Both the position numbers and the translations under genes were made by a program. A stretch of DNA of 64,000 bases, taken from the NCBI RefSeq assembly GCF_039679125.1, contig NZ_CP155551.1:4092001-4156000 (forward strand), given 5' to 3'. This document shows, piece by piece, positions 54,111-62,836 of the stretch; within the stretch, counting starts at the first letter, position 1; the number at the start of each line of letters is the position of its first letter. The stretch is from Blastococcus sp. HT6-4 (GTDB taxonomy: Bacteria; Actinomycetota; Actinomycetes; Mycobacteriales; Geodermatophilaceae). The notes below the pieces were generated by a model, which worked only from the letters and a program-made list of their open reading frames with translations, had not been told where the DNA came from and did not search any database.

Positions 54111-55430
54111 ATGACCCGCATGCCGACGCCGGATCCCGCCCCGACCGACGAGCTCGCCCTCGGCGACGACCTGCGCGCGTTCGTCGACGCCTCGCCCTCC
54201 CCGTCGCACGCGGTCGCCGAACTGGTGCGCCGGCTCACGGCCGCCGGGTTCACCGAGCTCGCCGAGGCCGATTCCTGGGCGCCGGCGCCCGGGGGGCAGC
54301 ACTTCGTCGTCCGGCACGGCAGCCTGATCGCCTTCCGCGTGGGCAGCGGCCCGCTGGCGGAGACCGGCATGCGGCTGGTCGGCGCGCACACCGACTCCCC
54401 GACCTTCAAGGTCCGCCCCTACTCCGACGTGCGGCGGGCCGGGTACCGGCTGGTCGGCGTCGAGCCCTACGGCGGCGGGCTCTGGCACACCTGGCTGGAC
54501 CGGGAGCTGACCGTCGCCGGCCGGCTCGTGCTGCGCTCCGGGTCGCCGGACCGGCCGAGGACGGCGCTGGTGCGCCTGCCCGGCGCCCCGCTGCGGCTGC
54601 CCTCGCTGGCCATCCACCTCGACCGGGGGGTGCGCGAGGGCCTGACCCTGGACCCGCAGCAGCACCTGGTGCCGGTGTGGGACCGCGACCTGGACACCGG
54701 TCCGGGGCTGACCGAGGCGCTCGCCGCCGCGGCCGGGGTGGCCGCCGACGACGTCGTCGGATCGGACCTGGTGCTGGCCGACACCCAGCCGGCGGCGCGG
54801 GCCGGCGCCGACGGCAGCTGGGTGGCCGCGCCGCGCCTGGACGACCTGGCCTGCTGCCACTCGGGACTGCTGGCCCTGCTGGCCGCACCGGCCGGGGCAC
54901 GCACGCAGCTGCTGGTCTGCAACGACCACGAGGAGGTCGGCAGCGGCTCCATGTCCGGCGCCCGGGGCAGCTTCCTCGAGGACGTCGTCCGGCGGCTGGC
55001 CGCCGCGACCGACCCCGCCGATCCCCAGGCGGCGCACCGGGCGCTGGCGCGATCGGTGCTGGTGTCGGCGGACATGGCGCACGCGGTGCACCCCACCCGC
55101 GCCGAGCGGCACGAGCCGGCCCACCAGCCGCAGCTCGGCGGCGGCCCGGTGCTGAAGGTGAACGCCAACCAGGCCTACGCGACGGATGCGGCCGGCGCGG
55201 GCTGGTTCCGGGAGCGGTGCGCCGACGCCGGCGTCCCGGTGCAGGCGTTCGTGACGCGGGCCGACCTGCCGTGCGGCAGCACGATCGGGCCGCTGACCGC
55301 GACCCGGCTGGGCGTGGCCACCGTCGACGTCGGCGCGCCGATGCTGGCGATGCACTCCTGCCGGGAGCTCGCCTCGGCCCACGACGTCCCGTTGATGGTC
55401 GGGGCGCTCACCGCCTGCCTGGGCAGCTGA
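54111..55430 (+). CDS. M18-family aspartyl aminopeptidase
   Basis: This 439-residue dinuclear zinc peptidase has the family ligands GAHTDSP, DDLACCHSGL, CNDHEEVGSGSMSGA, SADMAHAVHP and AMHSCRELAS. These enzymes remove N-terminal acidic or other residues from peptides in the cytoplasm. The start ATG 54111 precedes MTRMPTPDP. It is divergent from coxD and followed by a strong hairpin. No link to the neighbouring systems is apparent, though peptide turnover in cofactor maturation is conceivable. Confidence 0.9.
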   Translation: MTRMPTPDPAPTDELALGDDLRAFVDASPSPSHAVAELVRRLTAAGFTELAEADSWAPAPGGQHFVVRHGSLIAFRVGSGPLAETGMRLVGAHTDSPTFKVRPYSDVRRAGYRLVGVEPYGGGLWHTWLDRELTVAGRLVLRSGSPDRPRTALVRLPGAPLRLPSLAIHLDRGVREGLTLDPQQHLVPVWDRDLDTGPGLTEALAAAAGVAADDVVGSDLVLADTQPAARAGADGSWVAAPRLDDLACCHSGLLALLAAPAGARTQLLVCNDHEEVGSGSMSGARGSFLEDVVRRLAAATDPADPQAAHRALARSVLVSADMAHAVHPTRAERHEPAHQPQLGGGPVLKVNANQAYATDAAGAGWFRERCADAGVPVQAFVTRADLPCGSTIGPLTATRLGVATVDVGAPMLAMHSCRELASAHDVPLMVGALTACLGS

Positions 55431-55449
55431 GCGACCCCGGGCACGACAG

Positions 55450-55486
55450 CGGCGGCCGACCGGAGTCTGGTCTCGGTCGGCCGCCG
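55450..55486. terminator. Perfect 13-bp hairpin between convergent genes
   Basis: CGGCGGCCGACCG (55450-55462) pairs with CGGTCGGCCGCCG (55474-55486) with an 11-nt loop. It lies between the aminopeptidase stop at 55430 and the PRC gene stop at 55519 and should end both transcripts. Confidence 0.75.
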
Positions 55487-55518
55487 TGCGTCGCGGTCCC
55501 GGCGTAGCCGGGAGTCGA

Positions 55519-56319
55519 TCACATGCGCCGGTCGCGGTCCGTGTCGACGCCCTCGGCCTCGATCTGCTCCTTGCGCACGGTCTCGTTCACGGTGACGTTC
55601 TCCGTGTGGCTCTCCTTGCCGAGGCGGACGCGCTCCACCGGCACGGCCTCCTTCTCGACGACCGGGCGCTCGTTGCGGAGGGTCACCTCGTGCTCCTCCT
55701 CGCTGATCGCGGGCCCGTCCATCGCCTTGCCGGCGTTAGCGTCGGTGATGGGCTCGCGCTCGAGGGTGACCTCTTCACGGGTCACCGGCACGGTCTCGGT
55801 CACGTTCTCGCTCACGACGTACTTGCGCAGCCGGGCCTTCTGCGCGCCCTCGCTGGTCGTGCCGACGACGAGCCGCTCCTCGGAACGCGTCATCGCGTCG
55901 TCCGTGGTCGGGCCGGAGGTGTCCCGGCCGACGGTGCCGGTGGTGGTGTCGGTCCGGCCGGTCGTGGTGGTCTCGGTGCGGCCGGTGGTGGTCTCCCCGG
56001 TCGTGCCCGTGCCGAGGCCGTAGTACCGGTAGAGCTCCTGCTCCTCCGCGGGGGAGAGGTGCCCGTCGGCGTCGATCTTCGGGGCGTCCTTGACGCGGTC
56101 CTTGGTGACCGCCACCGTGACGCCGTCGTTGGTGAGGTTGGCGTCACGGATCGGGACGAAGGACTCCTTGGTCCCGAACAGACCCGTCTTCACGGTGACC
56201 CACTCCGGCTGGCCGGTCTCGTCGTCGAGGTAGACCTCCGAGGCGGACCCGATCTTCTGGCCCTCCGTGTCGTACACGTCCTGGCCGATCACGCGGCTGA
56301 TGGTGTCAGTGCCGATCAT
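55519..56319 (-). CDS. PRC-barrel and DUF2382 (YsnF-type) stress protein
   Basis: The 266-residue protein has an N-terminal PRC barrel (IGQDVYDTEGQKIGSASEVYLDDETG, EWVTVKTGLFGTKESFVPI) and SPAEEQELYRYYG. A threonine-rich linker with TTTGRTDTTTG repeats follows, then a DUF2382 domain (EERLVVGTTSEGAQKARLRKYVVSENVTETVPVTREEVTLEREP). Such proteins are common in desiccation- and radiation-tolerant actinobacteria. GAAGGAG precedes ATG 56319. A close paralogue lies at 62837-63382. Confidence 0.85.
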   Translation of the reverse strand: MIGTDTISRVIGQDVYDTEGQKIGSASEVYLDDETGQPEWVTVKTGLFGTKESFVPIRDANLTNDGVTVAVTKDRVKDAPKIDADGHLSPAEEQELYRYYGLGTGTTGETTTGRTETTTTGRTDTTTGTVGRDTSGPTTDDAMTRSEERLVVGTTSEGAQKARLRKYVVSENVTETVPVTREEVTLEREPITDANAGKAMDGPAISEEEHEVTLRNERPVVEKEAVPVERVRLGKESHTENVTVNETVRKEQIEAEGVDTDRDRRM

Positions 56320-56665
56320 CGTCTTCGTCGCTCCTTCACTGAGCTCGGATGGTGTCCGTCGCAGCAATGGGTGACCGAGATGCGCACGACCAAACGAGGC
56401 CCACCGGATAGTCACGGGCGCGCAACGTCGTCGTCACCCTCTCCGGCCGCACGGACGGTGGGGTCCGCAGGGGATATGCCCAGGTCAGCGCTGCACCGCG
56501 GCGCACAACCGGACCAGCCGTTGCACGAACCAAGACAGCCACCGATCGTCACCCTCCGCGATTACCCGCGGGCCGGGCGTGTCCCACGGAACGGTCGCGC
56601 CCGACTCCGCACGCGGATCGGCGCGTCGCCCACGACCGGGGGCGCGCCGTGCTTAGCGTCGTGGG
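56320..56665. other. Non-coding gap between divergent PRC and DUF3097 genes
   Basis: No gene, repeat or known operator is recognised in these 346 bases. The gap must hold the promoters of both flanking genes. Base composition is slightly lower in GC than the neighbours, and no clear sigma-factor consensus was found. Confidence 0.6.
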
Positions 56666-57475
56666 GTGCCTCCCCGCTCGCCCTACGACGACCTCGTCCA
56701 CCCGCGCACGGTCAAGAAGCCCAGCCCCCAGGTGGAGGCGGAGCACGATCTGGTGGTCGAGGACCCGAGCTCCGGGTTCGTGGGCGCCGTGGTGCGCTGC
56801 GAGAAGGACGTCGTCCACCTCGAGGCCCGCAACGGCCGCGTCCGCGCCTATCCCCTGGGACCCGGTTTCTGGGTCGACGGCCGCCCGGTGGTGCTGGTGC
56901 GCCCGAAGCCGAAGGCGCCCGCCGGCCCCGCCCGGAGCGCCTCCGGGTCGACCTACGTGGCCGGGGCACGGGCGCGGGTGGCCCGGGAGGGGCGCATCTA
57001 CGTCGAGGGCAAGCACGACGCCGAGCTGGTCGAGAAGGTCTGGGGCCACGACCTGCGGATCGAGGGCGTCGTCGTCGAGCCGCTGCACGGCGTCGACGAC
57101 CTGCCGGGCATCGTCCGCGACTTCCGGCCGTCGTCGGGGCGGCGGCTCGGCGTGCTCGTCGACCACCTGGTGACCGGCTCCAAGGAGTCGCGGATCGCCG
57201 CGCAGATCACCGGGGACCACGCGCTCGTGGTCGGGCACCCGTTCATCGACATCTGGCAGGCGGTCAAGCCGTCGGTCGTCGGCATCAAGGCCTGGCCGAC
57301 CGTGCCCAAGGGCGAGGACTGGAAGACCGGCGTCTGCACGCGGCTCGGCTGGGAGGACGACACCGGCTACGTGTGGGCGCAGCGCATCCTCGCCCGGGTG
57401 AAGACCTGGACCGACCTCGAGCCCGCCCTCATCGGCCGGGTGGAGGAGCTCATCGACTTCGTCACGACCGACTGA
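56666..57475 (+). CDS. DUF3097 family protein
   Basis: This 269-residue protein is typical of DUF3097: YDDLVHPRTVKKPSPQVEAEHDLVVEDPSSGFVGAVV, GRIYVEGKHDAELVEKVWGHDLRIEGVVVEPLHGVDDL, and VVGHPFIDIWQAVKPSVVGIKAWPTVP. The middle part looks like a TOPRIM-type metal fold (EGKHDAEL), but this is a resemblance only. The family is actinobacterial and of unknown function. GTG 56666 starts it, with no clear ribosome site, so it may be leaderless. Confidence 0.85.
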   Translation: MPPRSPYDDLVHPRTVKKPSPQVEAEHDLVVEDPSSGFVGAVVRCEKDVVHLEARNGRVRAYPLGPGFWVDGRPVVLVRPKPKAPAGPARSASGSTYVAGARARVAREGRIYVEGKHDAELVEKVWGHDLRIEGVVVEPLHGVDDLPGIVRDFRPSSGRRLGVLVDHLVTGSKESRIAAQITGDHALVVGHPFIDIWQAVKPSVVGIKAWPTVPKGEDWKTGVCTRLGWEDDTGYVWAQRILARVKTWTDLEPALIGRVEELIDFVTTD

Positions 57476-57508
57476 GGTCTTGCGCCGGCGCCGGTCACCC
57501 GCCATTGT

Positions 57509-57530
57509 CTCAATGACTTGATGCATTGAG
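57509..57530. promoter_or_regulatory. Inverted-repeat operator for the linked GntR regulator
   Basis: CTCAATG-N8-CATTGAG is a perfect 7+7-bp inverted repeat directly before the ribosome site (GGAGG) of the next operon, whose second gene is a GntR regulator. Position and symmetry fit autoregulation by a YtrA-type GntR protein. The low-GC patch stands out from the surrounding DNA. Confidence 0.75.
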
Positions 57531-57545
57531 GTAGTGGAGGACGAC

Positions 57546-58433
57546 GTGGCGCTGCTCCCCCTGCTGTTCGTGGTGACCGCGGCGTTCACCCTCGGGGTCG
57601 GGGCGACCCTCGTCCGTCGCTCACCCCCGAGCACGGAGGCCACGGTGGCCGCCGCGCGCAGGCACGCCCGGTGGACCTCCGGCGCGGCGATCGGTCTCGG
57701 GGTGGCGGCCGCGGTCGTCGTCGCCGACACCGGTGCGTTCGCGGGAGACCGCCCCGGTGGGCAGGGCATCACGGTGCTGCTGGTCCCGGTGGCATTCGCC
57801 GTCGTGCACACGCTCGTCCTGCTCCTCGGCGAGCTGACCTGGCCCCGGCCGGTGGGCGAGGTCCGCCACGCCCGGCTGGCCCGGCGTGGGACGTTCGACA
57901 CCGCACCCCGGTGGCTGCTCCGGTCGGCCGCCGGCGCTGCGGTGGGCTTCCTGGCCGTCGTGACCGTGGGCGCCCTCGCCGCCGACCCGGACGGCCGCAG
58001 TTTCAGCTACCTGCGGGGCACCGGCATGGGGGCCGGCGACCTGGGCCAGACCGCCAGCCCGTTCCCGGGCTGGTTCTACGGCCGCCCGGCCGTGCTCGGC
58101 CTGGTGGTCGCGGGCGTGGTGACCCTCGTGGCCCTGCACGTCGTCGCCACCCGGCCGGCGGTGGTCACCCGGGACGAGCGCATCGAGGCCGCGCTGCGGC
58201 GCGCGTCGGCCCACCGCGTGCTGCGCGGGGCGACCGCGGCCCTGCTGGTCGACACCGGCGGCCTGCTGTTCATCGCCGGGACCGCCATGCCCGACATCGG
58301 ACCCGCCGCCTTCGACTGGCTCGAGGGCGGGGCAATGGCGATCGGGGTGCTGTCGATGCTGGCCGGCGCAGCCGTCGCCTTCTCCCCCGCGCCCCGGGTG
58401 CCGGCCGAGGCGCCCGCCGTCCCGGTCGGCTGA
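57546..58433 (+). CDS. Multi-helix membrane protein (GntR-linked)
   Basis: This 295-residue integral membrane protein has about five or six hydrophobic segments (LLPLLFVVTAAFTLGVGA, SGAAIGLGVAAAVVVA, ITVLLVPVAFAVVHTLVLLL, AVGFLAVVTVGALA, VLGLVVAGVVTLVALHVVA, GAMAIGVLSMLAGAAVAF). The pattern is of a small transporter or sensor, with DUF1648-like companions of YtrA regulators in mind. GTG 57546 is 5 nt after GGAGG; the earlier GTG 57534 is less likely. It precedes the GntR gene in one operon. Confidence 0.75.
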   Translation: MALLPLLFVVTAAFTLGVGATLVRRSPPSTEATVAAARRHARWTSGAAIGLGVAAAVVVADTGAFAGDRPGGQGITVLLVPVAFAVVHTLVLLLGELTWPRPVGEVRHARLARRGTFDTAPRWLLRSAAGAAVGFLAVVTVGALAADPDGRSFSYLRGTGMGAGDLGQTASPFPGWFYGRPAVLGLVVAGVVTLVALHVVATRPAVVTRDERIEAALRRASAHRVLRGATAALLVDTGGLLFIAGTAMPDIGPAAFDWLEGGAMAIGVLSMLAGAAVAFSPAPRVPAEAPAVPVG

Positions 58434-58438
58434 CGCGG

Positions 58439-58966
58439 ATGGCACCGGACATCACCGTCGACGTCGGCAACCCGACGCCGCCGTACGAGCAGATCCGCGG
58501 CCAGATCGCCGCGCACGTGCGCAGCGGGCGGCTCGCCGTAGGCACCCGGCTGCCGACCATCCGGGCGCTGGCCGCCGACCTCGGCGTCGCCGCCGGCACG
58601 GTCGCCCGGGCCTACACCGAGCTGGAGGCCGCCGGCCTGGTCGCCAGCCGGCGCCGCACCGGGACCGTCGTCACCGGCCGGCCCGACCCGGTGGCGACCC
58701 GCGAGCAGCGGGTGCGTGGCCTGGCGGCCGAGCTGGCCCGGACCGCGCAGGCCGACGACGTGGACGACGAGACCGTCCTCGCCGCCGTCCGGACCGCGCT
58801 GCGCGACACCGCCGCGGCGCGTCAGGCCGCCAGCCGCCGGGTCAGGGGGAGCCGGGAGCGCACGACGAGCCCGGTGACGAGGACGGCCAGCAGTGGGACG
58901 GCGACCGCGATCCCGGCGAGCAGCGACCACGGGACGTCGACCACCGGGTTCGCGCCCGCCCCGTAG
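58439..58966 (+). CDS. YtrA-type GntR regulator, overlapping the convergent permease gene
   Basis: The 175-residue product has a GntR helix-turn-helix (PPYEQIRGQIAAHVRSGRLAVGTRLPTIRALAADLGVAAGTVARAYTELEAAGLVASRRRTGTVV) and a short helical C-terminal region as in YtrA-type regulators of about 120-130 residues. The frame does not stop there; it runs 145 nt into the opposite FtsX gene, adding a low-complexity tail (SRERTTSPVTRTASS). This may reflect a lost stop codon. The regulator probably binds the operator at 57509-57530. Confidence 0.8.
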   Translation: MAPDITVDVGNPTPPYEQIRGQIAAHVRSGRLAVGTRLPTIRALAADLGVAAGTVARAYTELEAAGLVASRRRTGTVVTGRPDPVATREQRVRGLAAELARTAQADDVDDETVLAAVRTALRDTAAARQAASRRVRGSRERTTSPVTRTASSGTATAIPASSDHGTSTTGFAPAP

Positions 58967-61473
58967 TCATTGCTCGTCAACGGGTAGGCGACGGCGATCC
59001 CTGGCGCGAGCCCCACCAGCACGCCGAGCAGCGCGCCCCCGCCACCGACGACGGTCGCAGAGCCCATCGCGATCAGCCGGCGCATCCGTGGGGCGGCCCC
59101 GAGCGCGGCGAGGGTGGCGAAGTCCGGCCGCGCGTCGGTCAGCGCGAGACCGGTGGCGGTGCCGGTGGCCACCAGGACCAGCACCGCGCCGAGCACCAGC
59201 AGCACCAGCCGGGGCAGCGCCAGGGCGTCGCTCCAGCCGCGCTCGACCCGGAGCTCCCCGGCGCCCAGGGCGCTCAGCAGCCGGTCGGCCCGCGCCTCCT
59301 GCTCCGGCGTGACCGGATCGTCCGGCCCTCCGGTCACGAGCTCCAGCGGCGTCACCTCGACCGGCAGCCGGTCGGCCAGCGCCGGCGGCACGAGCACCAG
59401 CGCGGGCACCCTGGTCAGGCCTCCCTCGTTCGGGGGCGGCGGAGGGGACTCGACGGCGGGGAGCGTCGTCGTCCCGGTGACGCGGCCGTCGCCGCGGTCG
59501 TCGTAGGCCACGGCCGCGAGCCGCAGCTCGCCGGCCTCGTCCACGGCACCGGAGCCGAAGATCACGGCCGAGCCCTCGGCCAGGGCACGGGAGGCGGGGG
59601 CCGGGAGCCCGCGCGGCGTGAGCGCTCGGGCCCCGGCTGCGTCGACCACCAGCACGTGGCCGCTCATCGACGTCCCCCCGGCCGCATCGGGATGCCAGCC
59701 GCAGTCGACCGGTGGGCCGGCGCACCCCGGTGCGAGCGGCACCAGCTCCCGCCACCCGCCGGGCCCCCCGGACTCCGCGACCTGCACCAGGTGCACGTCT
59801 CGGCCGGGGACCTGGGCGCGCAGCGCAGCCGCGACGTCGACCCGGCTCTGGGCGTCCAGCCCTCCGAGGTAGGCGGTTCCGGCACCGGCCGCCGACGCGG
59901 GCTGGTAGTCCCGCCGCGCCTGCGCGCTGTCGCTGGCGCTGCCGATCAGCAGGGCGGTGATGCCGGCGACCGTGGCCATGACCGCCGCCAGCGCCGGTGC
60001 GGTGCGGCCGCGGTTGCGGACGGCGTCCCGCACGGCGATCCGGCCGGGCGTCGGCAGCCGGCGGGCGAGTGGGGCGAGCAGGCCCAGCAGCCATGGGATC
60101 GCCGCCACCACCCCGAGCACCAGCAGCACGGCGCCGCCGGCGATGCCGAGCTCGGTGCCCCGGGCGCCCAGGGCGACGAGCGCCAGCCCGGCCGCGGCCA
60201 GGAGCAGGCCGAGCACGGGTGACCGCCACGAGGTGCGGACCTGCCTCCGGCGCCCGGCCAGCGCATCGACCACGGAGGAGCGGCTCGCCTGCGAGGCGGG
60301 CACGGCCGCGGCCAGCAGCCCGGCCAGCACCGCGACGGCGACCAGGCCGAGCAGGTCGGGCACCGGCACCTCCACCGGTCCGGCAGCGAGCTCGACGAAC
60401 GCCCCCACCACCGGCACGAGCAGCACACCGAGACCCGCGCCGAGGGCGGCGCCGAGCAGGGCGGCGACGCCGCCGAGGAACAGACCGGAGGCGAGCACCA
60501 CCCGGCGCAGGTCGGCGGGCGCGCCTCCCCCCACTGCCAGCAGCGCGAGATCACGCCGCTGCCGGCGAGCCCCGACGGCGAACGCCGGTCCCGCCAGGAG
60601 GACGACCTCCAGGACGATCGACACCCCGATCAGGGCGAGCACGGCGACCCCCGCGGCATCGGGCCCCGTCGACCACCCGCCCGACGGCTGCCACGCCGCG
60701 GCCGGTGGCGGAGCCTCGGCCACCTCGCGGGACAGCACGGCCAGCCCCTGCCGGTTCAGGTCCTGCACGGCCGGCCAGTCCAGGCCACCGGGGACGTCGG
60801 CGTAGAAGGTGGCGCCGGTGCGCACCAGCAGATCGGCCCGCTCCGCCGGGACCAGCAGCAGCACGCCGGTGAACTGGCGCGGTTGCCGGACGACACCGAC
60901 GATCCGGGCGGGCACGTCGTCGCGGGTCAGCGCCAGCTCCTGGCCTACCGCCAGGCCTCGCTCGGCCAGTTGCGGGCTGATCGCCACCTCGCCGGCCCGG
61001 CCGGGCAGCCGGCCCTCGACCAGCTCCAGCGTGCCGGAGAGCAGCGGGTCGCCGGGGTCGGCGGCCAGCGCGTTCACCCGGGCGTAGCCGGAGTCGGTCC
61101 GGTACCGGGTCCGCCCGTGAACCGTCTCCACCACGCGCGACCCGGCCGGCAGGGCGGCGGCGACCTCCGCGCGGCTCCACGGCTCCGGGCCGGGTGCTCC
61201 CTCGCTGGAGACGATCTCGCCGCTGGACGGGTCGGCCCGGACGGGGGTGCGGTGATCGGCGGTGATCCGCGCGTCGGCGCCGCCCAGCAGCGCGGGCCGG
61301 GCTTCGGCTGCGCTGACGTCGACGGTCCGGGAGAAGGTGTCCGCCGCCGAGACGGCCAGCACCGGCAGGCCGATCATGAGCAGCACCAGCGCGGTGCGCC
61401 CCTTCGCGCGACGGGCGTCGCGGCGGGCGATCCGGAGGGCCAGGCGCCAGCGGGTGAGGCAGCGGCCCATCAC
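58822..61473 (-). CDS. FtsX-like ABC transporter permease
   Basis: This 883-residue permease has MacB/FtsX architecture: an N-terminal helix (RTALVLLMIGLPVLAVSAADTFS), a large exterior domain, a core of helices (AGVAVLALIGVSIVLEVVLLAGPAF, GLFLGGVAALLGAALGAGLGVLL) and a duplicated C-terminal half with the family's helices near the end. It would use a motor ATPase encoded next to it, to export or to act on the envelope. GTG 61473 overlaps the ATPase stop (or ATG 61470). The 3' end overlaps the GntR frame. Confidence 0.88.
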   Translation of the reverse strand: MMGRCLTRWRLALRIARRDARRAKGRTALVLLMIGLPVLAVSAADTFSRTVDVSAAEARPALLGGADARITADHRTPVRADPSSGEIVSSEGAPGPEPWSRAEVAAALPAGSRVVETVHGRTRYRTDSGYARVNALAADPGDPLLSGTLELVEGRLPGRAGEVAISPQLAERGLAVGQELALTRDDVPARIVGVVRQPRQFTGVLLLVPAERADLLVRTGATFYADVPGGLDWPAVQDLNRQGLAVLSREVAEAPPPAAAWQPSGGWSTGPDAAGVAVLALIGVSIVLEVVLLAGPAFAVGARRQRRDLALLAVGGGAPADLRRVVLASGLFLGGVAALLGAALGAGLGVLLVPVVGAFVELAAGPVEVPVPDLLGLVAVAVLAGLLAAAVPASQASRSSVVDALAGRRRQVRTSWRSPVLGLLLAAAGLALVALGARGTELGIAGGAVLLVLGVVAAIPWLLGLLAPLARRLPTPGRIAVRDAVRNRGRTAPALAAVMATVAGITALLIGSASDSAQARRDYQPASAAGAGTAYLGGLDAQSRVDVAAALRAQVPGRDVHLVQVAESGGPGGWRELVPLAPGCAGPPVDCGWHPDAAGGTSMSGHVLVVDAAGARALTPRGLPAPASRALAEGSAVIFGSGAVDEAGELRLAAVAYDDRGDGRVTGTTTLPAVESPPPPPNEGGLTRVPALVLVPPALADRLPVEVTPLELVTGGPDDPVTPEQEARADRLLSALGAGELRVERGWSDALALPRLVLLVLGAVLVLVATGTATGLALTDARPDFATLAALGAAPRMRRLIAMGSATVVGGGGALLGVLVGLAPGIAVAYPLTSNDYGAGANPVVDVPWSLLAGIAVAVPLLAVLVTGLVVRSRLPLTRRLAA

Positions 61474-62195
61474 GCCCCGCCGGCCGCGAGCAGCGACTCC
61501 GCGGGCGACACGGGACCGCTCTGGTCGACGACGACGCCGTCGCGCAGGAAGACCACCCGGTCGGCCCAGGCCGCGTGCCGTGCCTCGTGGGTGACCAGCA
61601 CCCCGGCGGCCCCGGCCTCACACCGGGCGCGGAGGACCCGCAGGACCTCCTCGCCCGTCGTCGAGTCCAGCGCGCCGGTGGGCTCGTCGGCGAGCAGCAG
61701 CCGGCGGGGACCGACGAGCGCGCGGGCGATGGCCACCCGCTGCTGCTGCCCGCCGGACATCTCGTCGGGGAAGCGGCCGGCCAGCGCCGCGACGCCGACC
61801 TCGTCCAGCGCCTCCCGGGCCGCCCGCCGGGCCATCCCGCCGCGGACGCCGTCCAGCTCCAGCGGCAGCGCCACGTTCTCGACCGCCGACAGCGAGGGCA
61901 GCAGGTTGAGGTCCTGGAAGACGTAGCCCACGCTGCGCCGCCGGACGGCGGCCACCTGCGCCGCCGACAGGCCGGCCAGGTCGCGCCCCTCCACGACGAC
62001 CGAGCCCGACGTCGGGGTGTCCAGCCCGCCGGCGAGGTGCAGCAGCGTCGACTTCCCCGACCCGGACGGGCCCATGACGGCGACCAGCTCCCCGGGCCGG
62101 ACGGCGAGGTCGACCCCGCGCAGGGCCTGGACGACGGCGTCGCCCTGGCGGTGCTCGCGGGTGACCCCGGACAGGACCAGGACCGGGTTGCTCAT
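61470..62195 (-). CDS. ABC transporter ATP-binding protein (LolD/MacB-type)
   Basis: This 241-residue ATPase has Walker A MGPSGSGKST, Q-loop VFQDLNLLPSLSAVENV, signature MSGGQQQRVAIARAL, Walker B LLLADEPTGALDSTTG and H-loop LVTHEARHAA, as in LolD/MacB/FtsE partners of FtsX permeases. It lies between the PadR gene and the permease, with overlaps on both sides, so all three form one transcript. Confidence 0.93.
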   Translation of the reverse strand: MSNPVLVLSGVTREHRQGDAVVQALRGVDLAVRPGELVAVMGPSGSGKSTLLHLAGGLDTPTSGSVVVEGRDLAGLSAAQVAAVRRRSVGYVFQDLNLLPSLSAVENVALPLELDGVRGGMARRAAREALDEVGVAALAGRFPDEMSGGQQQRVAIARALVGPRRLLLADEPTGALDSTTGEEVLRVLRARCEAGAAGVLVTHEARHAAWADRVVFLRDGVVVDQSGPVSPAESLLAAGGA

Positions 62196-62776
62196 CGCCG
62201 GCTCCCCTCGACCGCCGGGGCCGCGGCCGCGTCGTCGGCGGGCGCGGAGGCGGGGCGCGCCGCCGCCGCGCGGGCGACCCGCGCCTCGCAGTGGTCGAGC
62301 CAGCGGATCTCCGCCTCCGCCCGGAAGACCAGGGAGTCCAGGACCAGCGACCACGCCAGGTCGCGGTCGGTGGCCCGGCTCTTGAGACGGGTCAGCTCCT
62401 GCAGCGACGACATCGTCGCCGTGCGCTGCGTCTGCACCACGGCGAGGACGTCGACGCCCGGGGTGGTGACCGCGAGGGCCAGCTTGATGGCGAGCTCGTC
62501 GCGCGGGGCGGCCTTCGCGCCGACCGGGGAGCCGAACCACGAGCGCACCTCCGCGCGGCCGAGGTCGGTCAGCCGGTAGGCGATCCGGCCGTCGCCGTCC
62601 GCCTGCCCGTCGGGCGTGACGAACCCGTCCCGTTCGAGACGGTCGAGGGTCGTGTAGACCTGCCCGACGTTCAGCGGCCAGGTGGCACCGGTCGCCGCGT
62701 CGAACTCGGCGCGCAGCTGGTAGCCGTGGCTGGGGCCGCGCTCCAGGAGCGCGAGGAGACCGTGCCGGATGGACAT
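62192..62776 (-). CDS. PadR-family transcriptional regulator
   Basis: This 194-residue PadR regulator has the winged helix SIRHGLLALLERGPSHGYQLRAEFDAATG, NVGQVYTTLDRLERDGFVTPDG and a C-terminal helical domain. It probably represses its own operon (regulator-ATPase-permease) and responds to a drug or envelope signal. ATG 62776 or, within the upstream palindrome, ATG 62806 (MDTEYAYSVS...) could be used. Both lie inside the 38-bp palindrome, so repressor binding would cover the start. Confidence 0.9.
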   Translation of the reverse strand: MSIRHGLLALLERGPSHGYQLRAEFDAATGATWPLNVGQVYTTLDRLERDGFVTPDGQADGDGRIAYRLTDLGRAEVRSWFGSPVGAKAAPRDELAIKLALAVTTPGVDVLAVVQTQRTATMSSLQELTRLKSRATDRDLAWSLVLDSLVFRAEAEIRWLDHCEARVARAAAARPASAPADDAAAAPAVEGSRR

Positions 62777-62809
62777 GGATACGGAGTATGCATACTCCGT
62801 ATCCATGTC
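62772..62809. promoter_or_regulatory. Perfect 38-bp palindrome over the PadR start region
   Basis: From GACATGGATACGGAGTATG the sequence continues as its own exact reverse complement to 62809, centred between 62790 and 62791 (core TATGCATA). It overlaps both possible start codons of the PadR gene. It is the evident operator of an autoregulated PadR repressor. AT-rich bases at the centre contrast with the surrounding GC-rich DNA. Confidence 0.85.
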
Positions 62810-62836
62810 ACAAGGGGCTCGCGTCCGCGGCGGGGA

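Noticed and set aside
56320-56665. SigB-type promoter (GTTT...GGGTA) for the PRC stress gene
   Set aside because: A GTTT is present, but no correctly spaced GGGTA partner was found.
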